64,000 nucleotides of DNA from assembly GCF_003130205.1 (NCBI RefSeq), contig NZ_NRDF01000009.1, positions 1 to 64,000 of the forward strand, given 5' to 3'. Shown piece by piece: positions 1 through 9,281 of this stretch. Each line of letters starts with the position of its first letter. Within the stretch, counting starts at the first letter, position 1. A model generated the notes under the pieces. The model was not told the DNA's origin. It saw only the letters and a program-made list of their open reading frames with translations, and ran no database searches. Origin of the DNA: Aggregatibacter actinomycetemcomitans (GTDB lineage: Bacteria; Pseudomonadota; Gammaproteobacteria; Enterobacterales; Pasteurellaceae). The position numbers were made by a program, and so were the translations under genes.

Positions 1-44
1 GCCGTACGGTAGGCGCCGGCGTGGTAGCTAAAATTATCAAATAA
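1..44 (+). CDS. tuf: Elongation factor Tu, last 13 codons (partial)
   Basis: Reading from base 3, the window opens with RTVGAGVVAKIIK and a TAA stop. This is the conserved C-terminus of EF-Tu, the GTPase that delivers aminoacyl-tRNA to the ribosome. The rest of the gene lies before the window. Haemophilus-type genomes usually carry two tuf copies, and which one this is cannot be told. A hairpin terminator follows within 30 bases, so it is the last gene of its transcript. Confidence 0.9.
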   Translation, partial: RTVGAGVVAKIIK

Positions 45-71
45 TTGATAAGACAAACCAAAATAAAACTG

Positions 72-100
72 AAAAGGTGTATCGAAAGATACGCCTTTTT
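72..100 (+). terminator. Rho-independent terminator after tuf
   Basis: An 8-bp stem (GGTGTATC at 76-83 with GATACGCC at 88-95, one G-T pair) closes a GAAA tetraloop and is followed by five T residues. Confidence 0.85.
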
Positions 101-332
101 GTTTATGAAATCTTTAATAAATACTATGCTGCACTTCCTTGTTAATCCGTTATACACGACTAATTTTTGTTTTAATTCTATTAAATAATGACTAAAGCCG
201 ATTTATCGTATTTTTCAATGCCTGAATCTGTATATTGTTCAGACGTGAATAATATCCATATTGTAACGGTCTAACTTTCAGCAACACCTCAAGCCTGATA
301 AACCAATCATTAGTTAAATTAATTAAGTTAAT
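101..332. other. Gene-free AT-rich spacer
   Basis: I see no coding sequence, RNA gene or clear promoter here. It lies between the tuf terminator and transposase debris and is probably decayed intergenic DNA. Confidence 0.5.
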
Positions 333-530
333 GTGCAGGCAAAAACCGGAGGTAGGCAGGTGACATTATTTATGCATAGCTATGCTGACTGTATTTTAGC
401 CATAGTCATTGACTTTTACTCCTGTCAAATTGTGGATTGGCGCTGTTCCGCTGAGATCCATATAGCATTGAGTAAACAGGCGTTAGGTTCGGAGATTCAC
501 TGTAGACAACCGAAGCGGCTTCAGCCTTAG
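333..530 (+). pseudogene. Remnant of an IS3-family transposase (OrfB, integrase core)
   Basis: The 65-residue reading frame contains ILAIVIDFYSCQIVDW, which matches the strand of the rve integrase core of IS3-family OrfB proteins that usually reads LAVVIDLYSRQIVGW. The frame stops shortly after the segment where the second catalytic Asp would be expected, and neither the first Asp motif nor the downstream Asp and Glu can be found. It is about a quarter of a normal OrfB, has no convincing ribosome-binding site, and no terminal inverted repeats are visible. I read it as a decayed insertion-sequence fragment; the family assignment rests on this one motif. Confidence 0.55.
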
Positions 531-849
531 GCAATTTATCACTAATGATGTTTGAAGCGAAAAAATGTTTTTAAAATAAATTTATCTTTGTTATATTGTG
601 GAAGCCTAAACTATTACAATAACGAAAAGTAACATTATAACTTGGTAACTAAACTTGCTAAAATCCGCCCTCTAGCTCTGGGTGCTAGCCGACTTTCTCG
701 GTTTTTCAAAAAAATCACAGGGGAGACCAGATTATCTACATTACTGCCTTAGAGTTAATATTTAGAGCACAAAACTACTGAATATTTAGTTAACTAATTT
801 AAAATAAAAGCGAAAAGTTTTTAGTGTGTGTTTTAACGGAGATTCAAAG

Positions 850-985
850 TTGAAGTTTAAAAAGCTTTTTATTGCTTACATAGATGGTTTGAAAGGTTTT
901 TCTAAGGCGATTAATGTTAGATAATCACTTAATAGCGATGATTTATTGTGTGATCAGAAAACATAATTGTATTTCCGATAGATGA
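850..985 (+). pseudogene. Remnant of an IS256 (mutator-type) transposase
   Basis: From base 850 the translation LFIAYIDGLKGFSKAIN resembles the conserved IS256-family segment usually reading ACVDGLKGFPEAI, which includes a catalytic Asp. It ends at a stop at about 924. Roughly 20 bases later, in another frame, VIRKHNCISDR resembles the next conserved block (HQIRNSxKYVSxKD). The two blocks are in family order but separated by stops and frame changes, so only short relics remain. No inverted repeats were found. Confidence 0.5.
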
Positions 986-1213
986 GCCCGTCTTCAATAC
1001 CATTTAGCTAGGGATTAAAGAGGCACCAAAGAAATTAATAATGTTGATTCAAAACCAGAAACCAGCGATGAATCAATTTATGATTGATTTTCGAAGTTGA
1101 GGTGAGAGTTGCACAGAATTTGAGATAAGGACAAATGATTTACGCTATATCTGCAGGTGTTATTCTTTGACAGTTTTAGTTCAAAAGAACGTTTTTTCAG
1201 TAAAATTTTCCAA
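986..1213. other. Gene-free stretch between transposon debris and sxy control region
   Basis: No open frame of interest. It may contain further unrecognisable decay of the upstream transposase. Confidence 0.4.
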
Positions 1214-1235
1214 TTCCTCGATCAAGATCACAAAT
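1214..1235 (+). promoter_or_regulatory. Candidate CRP site upstream of sxy
   Basis: The bases CTCGA-TCAAGA-TCACA at 1217-1232 match the right half of the CRP consensus perfectly and the inner GATC; the left half is weak (2 of 5). It lies about 54 bp before a TATGAT box at 1278-1283. In H. influenzae sxy is CRP-dependent, which supports the reading. Confidence 0.5.
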
Positions 1236-1277
1236 TTAACATTAAAATAACAATATTTTCTTCATATAAATTTAATT

Positions 1278-1283
1278 TATGAT
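1278..1283 (+). promoter_or_regulatory. Candidate -10 box of sxy (TATGAT)
   Basis: TATGAT lies 37 bp before the start codon with no good -35 hexamer, as expected of an activator-dependent promoter. A GAAGGA ribosome-binding site at 1308-1313 precedes the ATG by 7 bases. Confidence 0.4.
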
Positions 1284-1320
1284 ATAAATACAATTAAATA
1301 ACAACCTGAAGGACTTAATT

Positions 1321-1956
1321 ATGACAACTGTATCTCAAAGACTCAAGAACGAATTCAAACAACTAGTAGATGGTGAAATCAGTATTAAAAATTTATTCAC
1401 CGGACATGGTATATTTCATTCAGGAATAATGTTTGCACTTCATCAAAACGATAGCATTTTCTTGCATGCTGAAGATGAGTTAGTCCCTTACTTAGAAAGT
1501 TTAGGTGCTGTAGCTTATTCAATTGATCCCAATAATACGAATAAACTGGCACTTCATCGTTACTATCAACTTCCTCATTCTATTCGTAAAAATAAGCCGT
1601 TATTTGAAAAAACCGTTAAATTGTCTATTCAACAGGCAAAATTTAAGAAAGTTGCTGAAGATTTGACGAAAAAAGAGCGAATTAAAGAATTAGCCAATTT
1701 TTCCATTAAGCATGAAAGATTGCTGGCTAAAATTAATATTCATACGGTAAGTGAATTTCAGAAGGTCGGCGCAATACATAGCTATGTTAGGTTAAAGAAG
1801 CTGGGTGTTTCTGCCAATGTAGAATTGTTATGGACTTTATGCGCCGCATTAAAAAATAAGCATGCTTCATTGCTTACGGAAAAAGAAAAATCGGCAATTT
1901 TGACCAAATTAAATGTTTTACTTGTAGCAAACGGTTTACGGAAAGTAAAGGCTTAA
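1321..1956 (+). CDS. sxy: Competence regulator Sxy/TfoX
   Basis: The 211-residue protein has the two-part TfoX architecture. The N-terminal domain (about residues 15-100) contains the motif LFTGHGIFHSGIMFAL, and the C-terminal domain (about 125-205) contains FSIKHERLLAKINI, GAIHSYVRLKK and WTLCAALKNKH. These blocks match H. influenzae Sxy from memory. Sxy works with CRP to switch on DNA-uptake genes through CRP-S promoters. It sits alone between transposon debris and a bidirectional terminator shared with rpoH. The start follows a good ribosome-binding site. Its presence agrees with the dense uptake signals throughout the window. The gene is AT-rich compared with most neighbours, which is usual for sxy. 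Confidence 0.9.
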   Translation: MTTVSQRLKNEFKQLVDGEISIKNLFTGHGIFHSGIMFALHQNDSIFLHAEDELVPYLESLGAVAYSIDPNNTNKLALHRYYQLPHSIRKNKPLFEKTVKLSIQQAKFKKVAEDLTKKERIKELANFSIKHERLLAKINIHTVSEFQKVGAIHSYVRLKKLGVSANVELLWTLCAALKNKHASLLTEKEKSAILTKLNVLLVANGLRKVKA

Positions 1957-1970
1957 GAATCGCAAAAAGA

Positions 1971-1997
1971 AAAAAACCGCTCCATTGAGCGTTTTTT
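1971..1997. terminator. Bidirectional terminator between sxy and rpoH
   Basis: The stem CGCTC (1978-1982) / GAGCG (1987-1991) has a 4-base loop and is flanked by six A and six T residues, so it can end both converging genes. Confidence 0.8.
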
Positions 1998-2021
1998 CAT
2001 TTATAGCACACCTAAAACACT

Positions 2022-2870
2022 TTAGAAAACCACCGCACTTTTGAGTTTTTTCAGGGCGTTGATTTCCAGCTGACGAACACGTTCAGCGGAGATGTTGTAT
2101 TTCGCCGCCAAATCCTGCAACGTGGCTTTGGTTTCGTCCAACCAGCGGGCTTTGATAATGTCTTGGCTACGTGCATCAAGATTATCTAACGCAACGGCAA
2201 GCTGATCGGTGGCTTGTGCTTCGTAGTTTTCGTTTTCCAATTCGGCGGCAAAGTTAGAACTTTTATCTTCCAAATACAATGCCGGTGCATAGGTTTCTTC
2301 GTCATGTTCACCGCCGGGCAGGTCGAATGCCACATCGGCACCGGTCATGCGTGACTCCATTTCCATGACATCTTGCGGCGATACGCCGAGTTCGTTGGCG
2401 ACCATGTCCACTTCGTTTTCGTTGAACCAGCCTAAGCGCTGTTTGGTTTTGCGTAGGTTGAAGAACAATTTGCGTTGCGCCTTGGTGGTGGCGACTTTAA
2501 CAATACGCCAGTTGCGCAACACATACTCGTGAATTTCCGCTTTGATCCAGTGCACAGCGAAGGAAACCAAACGTACACCCACTTCCGGGTTGAAGCGTTT
2601 TACCGCTTTCATTAAGCCGATATTACCTTCCTGGATTAAATCCGCTTGCGGCAAGCCGTAACCGGAATAACCGCGCGCGACGTGAATCACAAAGCGCAAA
2701 TGAGACAACACTAATTTTTTTGCCGCTTCAATATCTTCTTTGTAATACAAACGCTCCGCCAATTCCTTTTCTTCTTCGGCGGTCAGCATCGGGTATTCAT
2801 TTGCCGCACGAATATAAGCTTCTAAACTGCCTTGCGGAACGAGCATCATTGTTTGAGTTTCTTTATCCAT
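2022..2870 (-). CDS. rpoH: RNA polymerase heat-shock sigma factor sigma-32
   Basis: The 282-residue protein has sigma-70-family region 2 ([29 protein letters not shown]), the -10 melting segment ([20 protein letters not shown]), the RpoH box [15 protein letters not shown] that sets heat-shock sigma factors apart, and a region 4 helix-turn-helix ([16 protein letters not shown]). Length equals the family norm of about 284. It directs transcription of chaperone and protease genes, probably including grpE in this window. A 185-bp gap separates it from the next gene upstream and carries a sigma-E-like promoter. Confidence 0.97.
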   Translation of the reverse strand: MDKETQTMMLVPQGSLEAYIRAANEYPMLTAEEEKELAERLYYKEDIEAAKKLVLSHLRFVIHVARGYSGYGLPQADLIQEGNIGLMKAVKRFNPEVGVRLVSFAVHWIKAEIHEYVLRNWRIVKVATTKAQRKLFFNLRKTKQRLGWFNENEVDMVANELGVSPQDVMEMESRMTGADVAFDLPGGEHDEETYAPALYLEDKSSNFAAELENENYEAQATDQLAVALDNLDARSQDIIKARWLDETKATLQDLAAKYNISAERVRQLEINALKKLKSAVVF

Positions 2871-2976
2871 TATCTTCCTTCTTCTTTGTTAACCACCGAA
2901 TCAAAGAATTCAATGCAATATAATTTGTATTAAGTTAATCGGTTTTGGCGATTGGATTCTAACTTTTTGCAGGCTA

Positions 2977-3004
2977 TTTGACTATATTGTGTGAAAAAAG
3001 TTTC
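2977..3004 (-). promoter_or_regulatory. Candidate sigma-E promoter of rpoH
   Basis: Read on the minus strand there is GAAACTT, 15 bases, then GTCAAA, which differs by one base from the sigma-E consensus GGAACTT-N15-GTCAAA. It would start transcription about 100 bases before rpoH. RpoE control of rpoH is known in E. coli and reported in Haemophilus; here it is inferred from the match. Confidence 0.5.
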
Positions 3005-3054
3005 TTTATTTTACAAAATAACCCGCATAAGAAAACAAAAATTTTATCCTGAAA

Positions 3055-3369
3055 TTATTCTGTTAGCGGTTTGATTTGATAGGCCAAATCCTGTTCAATT
3101 ACGTGTAACAGCAAATCAATATTCGGATGTTTGCCGGGATTTTGGCGCGCATCTTCCGTGTGTTCGGCGAATAACTGCAAGCCTTTTTGGGCGGAAGTGC
3201 GGTCTAAATTTCCGTTAAATGCGACGGCGAGCGCATTGTAAACCCGTAATGAACCTAATTTCCCGGCAACGGCAGGAATCTCATGAACCAATGTGCCGTT
3301 ATGTAAAATATGGATGCCGCTTAAATGCTCGATAGCGGGCAATGTCGCTAAAATTTCATTAAAATTCAT
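3055..3369 (-). CDS. Conserved hypothetical protein, DUF2322-like
   Basis: This is a 104-residue cytosolic-looking protein with no signal peptide or membrane segment. The block GKLGSLRVYNAL and the C-terminal NPGKHPNIDLLL recall the DUF2322 family as I remember it from Haemophilus and Neisseria, where the function is unknown. It starts 14 bp after murB ends on the same strand and is probably cotranscribed with narQ-murB. A ribosome-binding site (AAGGAACAAG) lies just before the ATG. I cannot assign a role. Confidence 0.7.
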   Translation of the reverse strand: MNFNEILATLPAIEHLSGIHILHNGTLVHEIPAVAGKLGSLRVYNALAVAFNGNLDRTSAQKGLQLFAEHTEDARQNPGKHPNIDLLLHVIEQDLAYQIKPLTE

Positions 3370-3383
3370 CTTGTTCCTTTATA

Positions 3384-4409
3384 TTAACTGATCGCCAGTT
3401 GGCTATCCACTTCGCCGTGTTTGCCGATAAAACGTACTTCGGGCTGTAAACGGACATCAAAGCGAAGGGCAACCAATTGATAAATGTGATGCGCTAATTC
3501 TACCACATCGGACGCGGTGGCGTTGCCTTTGTTAATAATCACCAACGCCTGTTGTTGGTGTACCGCCGCGCCGCCGATTTGATAGCCTTTCAAGCCGCAT
3601 TGATCGATGAGCCAGCCAGCGGCTAATTTTACGCTGCCGTCCGCTTGCGGGAAATTCGGTATGGCGGGGTACTCTTCTTGTAAGCGGGCAAACTGTTGGG
3701 CGGCAACGACGGGGTTTTTGAAGAAGCTGCCCGCGTTGCCGAATTGTTTCGGATCGGGCAATTTGCTTTGACGCACGGCACAAACCTCGGCAAAAACGTC
3801 CGCAGAACTGACCGCACTTTTGTCTAAATTTACCAAGTTGCCGTATTTCAACACCGGTTTCCAGTTTTTCGCCAGTTTTAAACCGATCGCCGTCACCACA
3901 TAACCTTGCGCGTATTTGTGTTTAAACACGCTTTCACGATAACCGAATTCGCATTCTTCGCAACTCAAACGGAATTGTTCTGCGGACGTGAGATCGAGCA
4001 CTTCCACATAATCGCACACATCTTTAAATTCCACGCCATAGGCGCCGATATTTTGAATCGGCGCGGAACCGGCACAGCCCGGGATCAGGGCAAGATTTTC
4101 CAAGCCGTAAAAGCCTTGTTCAATGCTCCATTGCACCAAATCATGCCACACTTCGCCGCCATTCACATGTAAATAATGAAAGCGGTCGTCTTCCTTATGC
4201 GCAATACCACGCAGGCGATTAATCAGCACGGCGCCGGCAAAATCCTCCACAAACAGCACGTTGCTGCCTTGCCCTAAAAAAAGCACCGGCAGATTTTCCC
4301 GTTGGCATTCCTCCCACACCTGTTTAAGCTGAGGAACGGAGGTGATTTCAATCAGTTTTTGGGCTTGCGCCGGAATAGAAAAGGTATGGAACGGTTGTAA
4401 ATTCTGCAT
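3384..4409 (-). CDS. murB: UDP-N-acetylenolpyruvoylglucosamine reductase MurB
   Basis: The 341-residue flavoenzyme reduces UDP-GlcNAc-enolpyruvate to UDP-MurNAc with NADPH, the second committed step of peptidoglycan synthesis. Visible family marks are the FAD-binding loop [11 protein letters not shown], the segment [20 protein letters not shown], the catalytic-loop motif FGYRESVFK, and [10 protein letters not shown] with the proton-donor Ser. The C-terminal segment [21 protein letters not shown] is typical of type I MurB. It lies 14 bp downstream of narQ and upstream of the DUF2322-like gene. The narQ-murB-rpoH order is, from memory, also found in H. influenzae. Confidence 0.96.
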   Translation of the reverse strand: MQNLQPFHTFSIPAQAQKLIEITSVPQLKQVWEECQRENLPVLFLGQGSNVLFVEDFAGAVLINRLRGIAHKEDDRFHYLHVNGGEVWHDLVQWSIEQGFYGLENLALIPGCAGSAPIQNIGAYGVEFKDVCDYVEVLDLTSAEQFRLSCEECEFGYRESVFKHKYAQGYVVTAIGLKLAKNWKPVLKYGNLVNLDKSAVSSADVFAEVCAVRQSKLPDPKQFGNAGSFFKNPVVAAQQFARLQEEYPAIPNFPQADGSVKLAAGWLIDQCGLKGYQIGGAAVHQQQALVIINKGNATASDVVELAHHIYQLVALRFDVRLQPEVRFIGKHGEVDSQLAIS

Positions 4410-4423
4410 GGCTTTCCTCTGAA

Positions 4424-6127
4424 TTAAGATAATGTGTGTGCTAAAGTCACTTTCACTTCCGTGCCGCCGTCGGTGCGGTTAGTGATAGTCAGTTTGGCGT
4501 TGAGCTGTGCGCTACGCTCATGCATGATGTTGAGCCCGTAATGCCCGTCCGGTTCTTCCAGGCTTGGAATGCCGATACCGTTATCGCGCACGATCAGTTC
4601 ATGTTCGCCGTCTTCATTGGTGTGGGCAATGACTTCAATGAGCGTGCCTTGTGAATGCTTAATAGCATTTAACACCGCTTCACGTACAATTTGCAAGGCG
4701 TTGACCAGTTGTTGTGCGTTAAAACTTTGCGACGGTAAAGAACAATCCACGCTCATTTGAATATCCGTTTGATTACGTAAGGAATCAATCACCTGCTCCA
4801 ACGCCAGTTTCAAATTAGCCTCTTGCACGGTTAAGCGGAAGGTCGCCAACAGTTCGCGCAATTGGCTGTAACCGTCGCTGAGCGCCTGCTCAAACTGCTT
4901 AATAATCGACAAACTTTTTTGTTTGGAATCCGTTTCGTCTTTATTTAAATTGTGTTTCAACAAGGTCAGCTGAATTTGTAAAAACGCCAACACTTGCGCT
5001 AAAGAGTCATGTAATTCGCGGGCGATAATGGAACGCTCTTCCATCAACAATAGCTGTTCTTGTTGGCGTTGCGTGCGTTGGAAATACAACGAGCGGCTGA
5101 GCATTTGCGCCACATTTTGCATCGTGCGCAAATCCGGGCACGGCAACCCCGCCTGCCAACGCAACACGGCGAGGCTTTCCCCTTCAATATTCATTTCCGT
5201 TTGTTGCGATTCCAGCCGATCATCTTTCACGCCCAAGCACATATTCCAATGCGGGGCATCCAACACATTCAGTTCCAAATAACGTAAATGTTCACTAATC
5301 ATGACATTTTGCAGCACCAGTTGCAAAATTTTGCCGTCGATTTTATTGGTCGTCACAAGTTGGGAGCAGTGATATAAGGTCGTTAAAGAGCGGTTAGTTT
5401 GTTGTAACTTTTGCGTTTTTTCATTTACCGTGGCTTCCAAACCGGAATACAGTTTACCCAGCTCCGATGACATTTTGGTGAAGGTGCGCGCTAAATGCCC
5501 CAGTTCGTCCTCTTTACGCACATCCAGCAGAATATGCTTGAATTGCCCCATTTGCACCTGCGTACTGGCGCGGGTGAGTTGCTCCAACGGGCGCACTACG
5601 GCTTTTCGGGTGTACCAATTCACATAAGACACCATGATCACAATAAGCAGCATGGAAAAAATAATTATGCACAACGCCCAAATCCATTTTTCTTCCGCCG
5701 AATGTTGCAGGGTAAAAACAAATTGATCCACTTGTGCCACATAATTGGCGATATTTTTTTTGTATTCGGTGAAATTCTGTTCCCGTGCCAAACGTTCCAT
5801 CACTTCCCAGCGTTTAATCAAATTGTGATAGGAATCTTTTACATCCTGCGAAGCAAAAGACTGATAGTTAATTTCCACCAGGGATTTTGAATGCAAACTC
5901 ACGCGATATTGGCGCAGGCTACTTTCCACCATTTGCGGTTCATGTTCGATTTCATAAAGTAGGCGATAACTTTGCATACGCAACGAACCGGACACGTTAA
6001 TGGCTTCCGCGTAGGATTTATTGCCCGCCATCAGCGCCAGACTTAATGCGCCGATAATGCCGACAAAGATAATAATCACAATAAGATAGTTGGCAATGCG
6101 GGTGGAAACGGAATGTTTAATTTTCAA
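4424..6127 (-). CDS. narQ: Nitrate/nitrite sensor histidine kinase NarQ
   Basis: The 567-residue membrane kinase has TM1 at about residues 12-35, a periplasmic sensor with the nitrate-binding P-box ([19 protein letters not shown]), TM2 near 145-168, then a HAMP segment and a central Cys-containing region. The HisKA_3 core follows, with the phosphoacceptor His373 in [11 protein letters not shown], and then an ATPase with the N-box [14 protein letters not shown] and G-box DNGIGI. It senses nitrate and nitrite and phosphorylates a NarP-type regulator; no narP gene is in the window. It is divergent from the nap operon, its likely target. H. influenzae has NarQ but not NarX, so NarQ is the better name. 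Confidence 0.93.
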   Translation of the reverse strand: MKIKHSVSTRIANYLIVIIIFVGIIGALSLALMAGNKSYAEAINVSGSLRMQSYRLLYEIEHEPQMVESSLRQYRVSLHSKSLVEINYQSFASQDVKDSYHNLIKRWEVMERLAREQNFTEYKKNIANYVAQVDQFVFTLQHSAEEKWIWALCIIIFSMLLIVIMVSYVNWYTRKAVVRPLEQLTRASTQVQMGQFKHILLDVRKEDELGHLARTFTKMSSELGKLYSGLEATVNEKTQKLQQTNRSLTTLYHCSQLVTTNKIDGKILQLVLQNVMISEHLRYLELNVLDAPHWNMCLGVKDDRLESQQTEMNIEGESLAVLRWQAGLPCPDLRTMQNVAQMLSRSLYFQRTQRQQEQLLLMEERSIIARELHDSLAQVLAFLQIQLTLLKHNLNKDETDSKQKSLSIIKQFEQALSDGYSQLRELLATFRLTVQEANLKLALEQVIDSLRNQTDIQMSVDCSLPSQSFNAQQLVNALQIVREAVLNAIKHSQGTLIEVIAHTNEDGEHELIVRDNGIGIPSLEEPDGHYGLNIMHERSAQLNAKLTITNRTDGGTEVKVTLAHTLS

Positions 6128-6233
6128 AATAAAAAGCCTTGGTGGAAAACGTGTCGTTAGTGTAACAAAAAAGTGCGGTGGTTTTTACCGGCGTTTTATC
6201 AAACGGCATTTTTTCATGCCTGAATGCTTAAAT

Positions 6234-6272
6234 TTGATCTAAAACAAATTACGGTGGGAATCCACCTAAAAT
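6234..6272 (+). promoter_or_regulatory. Candidate FNR site, inverted repeat and -10 of the nap operon
   Basis: TTGAT-CTAA-AACAA at 6234-6247 matches the FNR consensus TTGAT-N4-ATCAA in 9 of 10 positions. It is followed by a perfect inverted repeat GGTGG-GAAT-CCACC (6253-6266) and a TAAAAT box (6267-6272). The FNR centre would be about 39 bp before transcription start, an activating position. The inverted repeat replaces the -35 box; what binds it is unknown. Oxygen control of nap by FNR is established in related bacteria. Confidence 0.5.
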
Positions 6273-6402
6273 ACTCATTTGTAGTGATATTAATTCATTC
6301 GCAACAAATTAATATGCGGGATCTACAAAAAGATTAATTGGTAAAGACAAATAATAACGCCGAGGGCTAACGGCGCGATAAAAATACATTATCCGAAAGA
6401 AT

Positions 6403-6687
6403 ATGAATAAAACAGACATTTTAACCATGGAAGACGCTAAAGACTGGCATGTTGTCGGTTTGGTGGTGCAAGGCAAGCCGCAAAAAATACCGGCAATTCG
6501 CACCGCACTTTTAGCCATTCCACATACAGAAGTCCCGACCTTTGATGAAAAAATCGGCAAGATCGTGGCGGTAATGCAATCTCATGATCAGCATATTTTG
6601 TTGAAGAACATGGAGTCGGTAAAAGAGATTGACGGTGTGATTACCGTGTCGCTGATTTATCATCAACAGGACGAACAGCCCGAATAA
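6403..6687 (+). CDS. napD: NapD, chaperone for periplasmic nitrate reductase
   Basis: The 94-residue cytoplasmic protein has a ferredoxin-like fold signature: [20 protein letters not shown] near the start, [18 protein letters not shown] in the middle, and [14 protein letters not shown] at the end. NapD binds the twin-arginine signal of NapA and holds it until the molybdenum cofactor is loaded. It is the first gene of the nap operon here, 35 bp before napA. The ATG at 6403 has only a weak ribosome-binding site (GAAAGA); a second ATG at 6427 is possible. napF, normally first in Haemophilus, is missing. Confidence 0.92.
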   Translation: MNKTDILTMEDAKDWHVVGLVVQGKPQKIPAIRTALLAIPHTEVPTFDEKIGKIVAVMQSHDQHILLKNMESVKEIDGVITVSLIYHQQDEQPE

Positions 6688-6722
6688 TCAAAAACAGATA
6701 TAAAAATAGTGGGGGAAACGCT

Positions 6723-9209
6723 ATGAATTTAAGTCGTCGAGACTTTATGAAAGCCAATGCGGCGATGGCAGCCGCAACGGCAGCCGGGTTAAGCATTCCG
6801 GTAAAAAATGTTGAAGCCGCGGAATCCGAAATTAAATGGGATAAAGCGGTTTGCCGTTTCTGCGGTACCGGCTGTGCGGTATTGGTGGGCACGAAAGACG
6901 GTCGCGTCGTGGCGTCACAAGGCGATCCTGATGCGGAAGTCAACCGTGGCTTGAACTGTATTAAAGGCTACTTCTTACCGAAAATCATGTATGGTAAAGA
7001 CCGTTTAACGCAGCCGATGTTGCGCATGAAAGACGGCAAATACGATAAAAACGGTGATTTCACCCCGGTGAGCTGGGACGTAGCGTTTAAAACCATGGCG
7101 GAAAAATTTAAAGCCGCAGTGAAAGAACTAGGCCCGAACGGCGTGGGGATGTTCAGTTCCGGACAAACCACCATTTTTGAAGGCTATGCCAAATCCAAAT
7201 TATGGAAAGCCGGTTTCCGTTCCAACAACATCGACCCTAACGCCCGTCACTGTATGGCGTCTGCGGCGGTTGCCTTTATGCGTACTTTCGGCATGGACGA
7301 ACCGATGGGCTGTTATAACGACATCGAACAAGCAGAAGCCTTCGTACTTTGGGGTTCTAACATGGCGGAAATGCACCCGATTTTGTGGTCCCGTATTACC
7401 GATCGTCGCTTATCCAACCCGGACGTGAAAGTCGCCGTGCTTTCTACTTTTGAACACCGTAGTTTTGAATTGGCGGATTACAGCCTTATTTTCAAACCGC
7501 ATACCGACTTGGTGATTTTAAACTACATCATCAATTATCTGATCCAAAACGATGCCATTAACTGGGATTTCGTCAATAAACACACCAAATTCAAACGCGG
7601 CGAAACCGACATCGGTTATGGTTTGCGTCCTGAAAATCCGTTGGAACAAAAAGCGAAAAACGTGAAAACGGCAGGCAAAATGCATGACAGTAATTTCGAT
7701 GAATTAAAAGCCTTAGTCGCCGAATATACGTTAGACAAAGCCCATGAAATGTCCGGCGTGCCGAAAGATGTGTTGGAAAGTCTGGCAAAATTATATGCTG
7801 ATCCGAAGAAAAAAGTGGTGTCTTACTGGACCATGGGCTTTAACCAACACACCCGCGGCGTGTGGGCGAACCATCTCATTTATAACATCCATTTATTGAC
7901 CGGTAAAATTTCCATTCCGGGCTGCGGTCCGTTCTCGTTAACCGGTCAACCGTCCGCTTGCGGTACGGCGCGCGAAGTAGGGACATTTATCCACCGTTTA
8001 CCGGCGGACTTAGTGGTTACCAATCCGAAACACCGTGAGAAAGCGGAGCAAATCTGGAAATTGCCTGCCGGTGTGATTAGCGATGTTCTTGGTTTCCATG
8101 CGGTCGCCCAAAGCCGTGCATTAAAAGATGGCAAAATGCGCGTGTTGTGGCAAATGTGTACCAACAATATGCAGGGCGGTCCGAATATTAACAAAGAAAC
8201 CTTCCCGGGCTGGCGTAATCCGGACAACTTTATTGTAGTGTCCGATCCGTACCCGACCGTGTCCTGTTTAGCCGCCGATTTGATGTTGCCAACGGCAATG
8301 TGGGTGGAAAAAGAAGGCGCTTACGGTAACGCGGAACGTCGTACCCAATTCTGGCGTCAACAAGTGAAAGCGCCGGGCGAGGCAAAATCGGACGTATGGC
8401 AATTGGTGGAGTTCTCCAAATATTTCACCACGGACGAAATGTGGCCGACGGAAATTCTGGATAAAAATCCGGAATACAAAGGCAAAACCTTATATGAAGT
8501 ACTGTATCGCAACGGTCAAGTGGATAAATTCCCGTTAACCGAGCTTGCGGAAGGTCAGTTAAATGACGAATCACATCACTTCGGTTTCTACTTGCACAAA
8601 GGCTTATTTGAAGAATACGCCACCTTCGGTCGCGGTCACGGACATGACTTGGCGCCGTTCGATACCTACCACAAAGCACGCGGTTTACGCTGGCCGGTGG
8701 TGGATGGCAAAGAAACCTTATGGCGTTATCGCGAAGGCTACGACCCGTATGTCAAAGAAGGGGAAGGCGTGGCGTTCTATGGCTATCCGGATAAGAAAGC
8801 GATTATTCTTGCCGTGCCTTATGAGCCGCCGGCGGAATCACCGGATGAAGAATACGATTTATGGTTATGTACCGGTCGTGTGCTGGAACACTGGCACACC
8901 GGCACCATGACCCGCCGCGTACCGGAATTACACCGTTCCTTCCCGAACAATCTGGTTTGGATGCATCCGACAGACGCGCAGAAACGCGGGTTACGTCATG
9001 GCGATAAAGTCAAAGTCGCTTCACGCCGAGGGGAAATTATTTCGTTCTTAGATACCCGCGGACGTAATAAGGTGCCGGAAGGTTTGGTTTATACAACCTT
9101 CTTTGATGCCGGTCAGTTGGCGAACAAATTAACCTTGGACGCGACCGATCCGATTTCTAAAGAAACCGACTTCAAAAAATGCGCGGTGAAAGTGGAAAAA
9201 GCGGCTTAA
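6723..9209 (+). CDS. napA: Periplasmic nitrate reductase catalytic subunit NapA
   Basis: The 828-residue molybdoprotein reduces nitrate to nitrite in the periplasm. It starts with a twin-arginine signal (SRRDFMK at residues 4-10, then an Ala-rich stretch). The 4Fe-4S cluster is bound by Cys44, Cys47, Cys51 and Cys79. The molybdenum ligand is predicted to be Cys177 in NARHCMASA. Length equals the family norm. Electrons arrive from NapC by way of NapB, with NapGH feeding quinol. It has a good GGGGGAAA ribosome-binding site and lies 35 bp after napD. Confidence 0.98.
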   Translation: MNLSRRDFMKANAAMAAATAAGLSIPVKNVEAAESEIKWDKAVCRFCGTGCAVLVGTKDGRVVASQGDPDAEVNRGLNCIKGYFLPKIMYGKDRLTQPMLRMKDGKYDKNGDFTPVSWDVAFKTMAEKFKAAVKELGPNGVGMFSSGQTTIFEGYAKSKLWKAGFRSNNIDPNARHCMASAAVAFMRTFGMDEPMGCYNDIEQAEAFVLWGSNMAEMHPILWSRITDRRLSNPDVKVAVLSTFEHRSFELADYSLIFKPHTDLVILNYIINYLIQNDAINWDFVNKHTKFKRGETDIGYGLRPENPLEQKAKNVKTAGKMHDSNFDELKALVAEYTLDKAHEMSGVPKDVLESLAKLYADPKKKVVSYWTMGFNQHTRGVWANHLIYNIHLLTGKISIPGCGPFSLTGQPSACGTAREVGTFIHRLPADLVVTNPKHREKAEQIWKLPAGVISDVLGFHAVAQSRALKDGKMRVLWQMCTNNMQGGPNINKETFPGWRNPDNFIVVSDPYPTVSCLAADLMLPTAMWVEKEGAYGNAERRTQFWRQQVKAPGEAKSDVWQLVEFSKYFTTDEMWPTEILDKNPEYKGKTLYEVLYRNGQVDKFPLTELAEGQLNDESHHFGFYLHKGLFEEYATFGRGHGHDLAPFDTYHKARGLRWPVVDGKETLWRYREGYDPYVKEGEGVAFYGYPDKKAIILAVPYEPPAESPDEEYDLWLCTGRVLEHWHTGTMTRRVPELHRSFPNNLVWMHPTDAQKRGLRHGDKVKVASRRGEIISFLDTRGRNKVPEGLVYTTFFDAGQLANKLTLDATDPISKETDFKKCAVKVEKAA

Positions 9210-9281
9210 AAAACGTGGTAAAAAACCACCGCACTTTTGTGTTTTCCAAGCAGAAAAGTGCGGCCAGAAAATCAAAAGAAA

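Noticed and set aside
5028-5890. Several open frames opposite narQ
   Set aside because: They lie entirely antisense to a well-supported kinase gene and have no recognisable product.
6272-6278. NarP heptamer TACTCAT upstream of napD
   Set aside because: It matches the heptamer consensus but has no partner in the 7-2-7 arrangement and overlaps the -10 box.
9237-9281. Fifteen extra codons at the front of napG
   Set aside because: They overlap an uptake signal, lack a ribosome-binding site and would push the twin-arginine motif away from the N-terminus.
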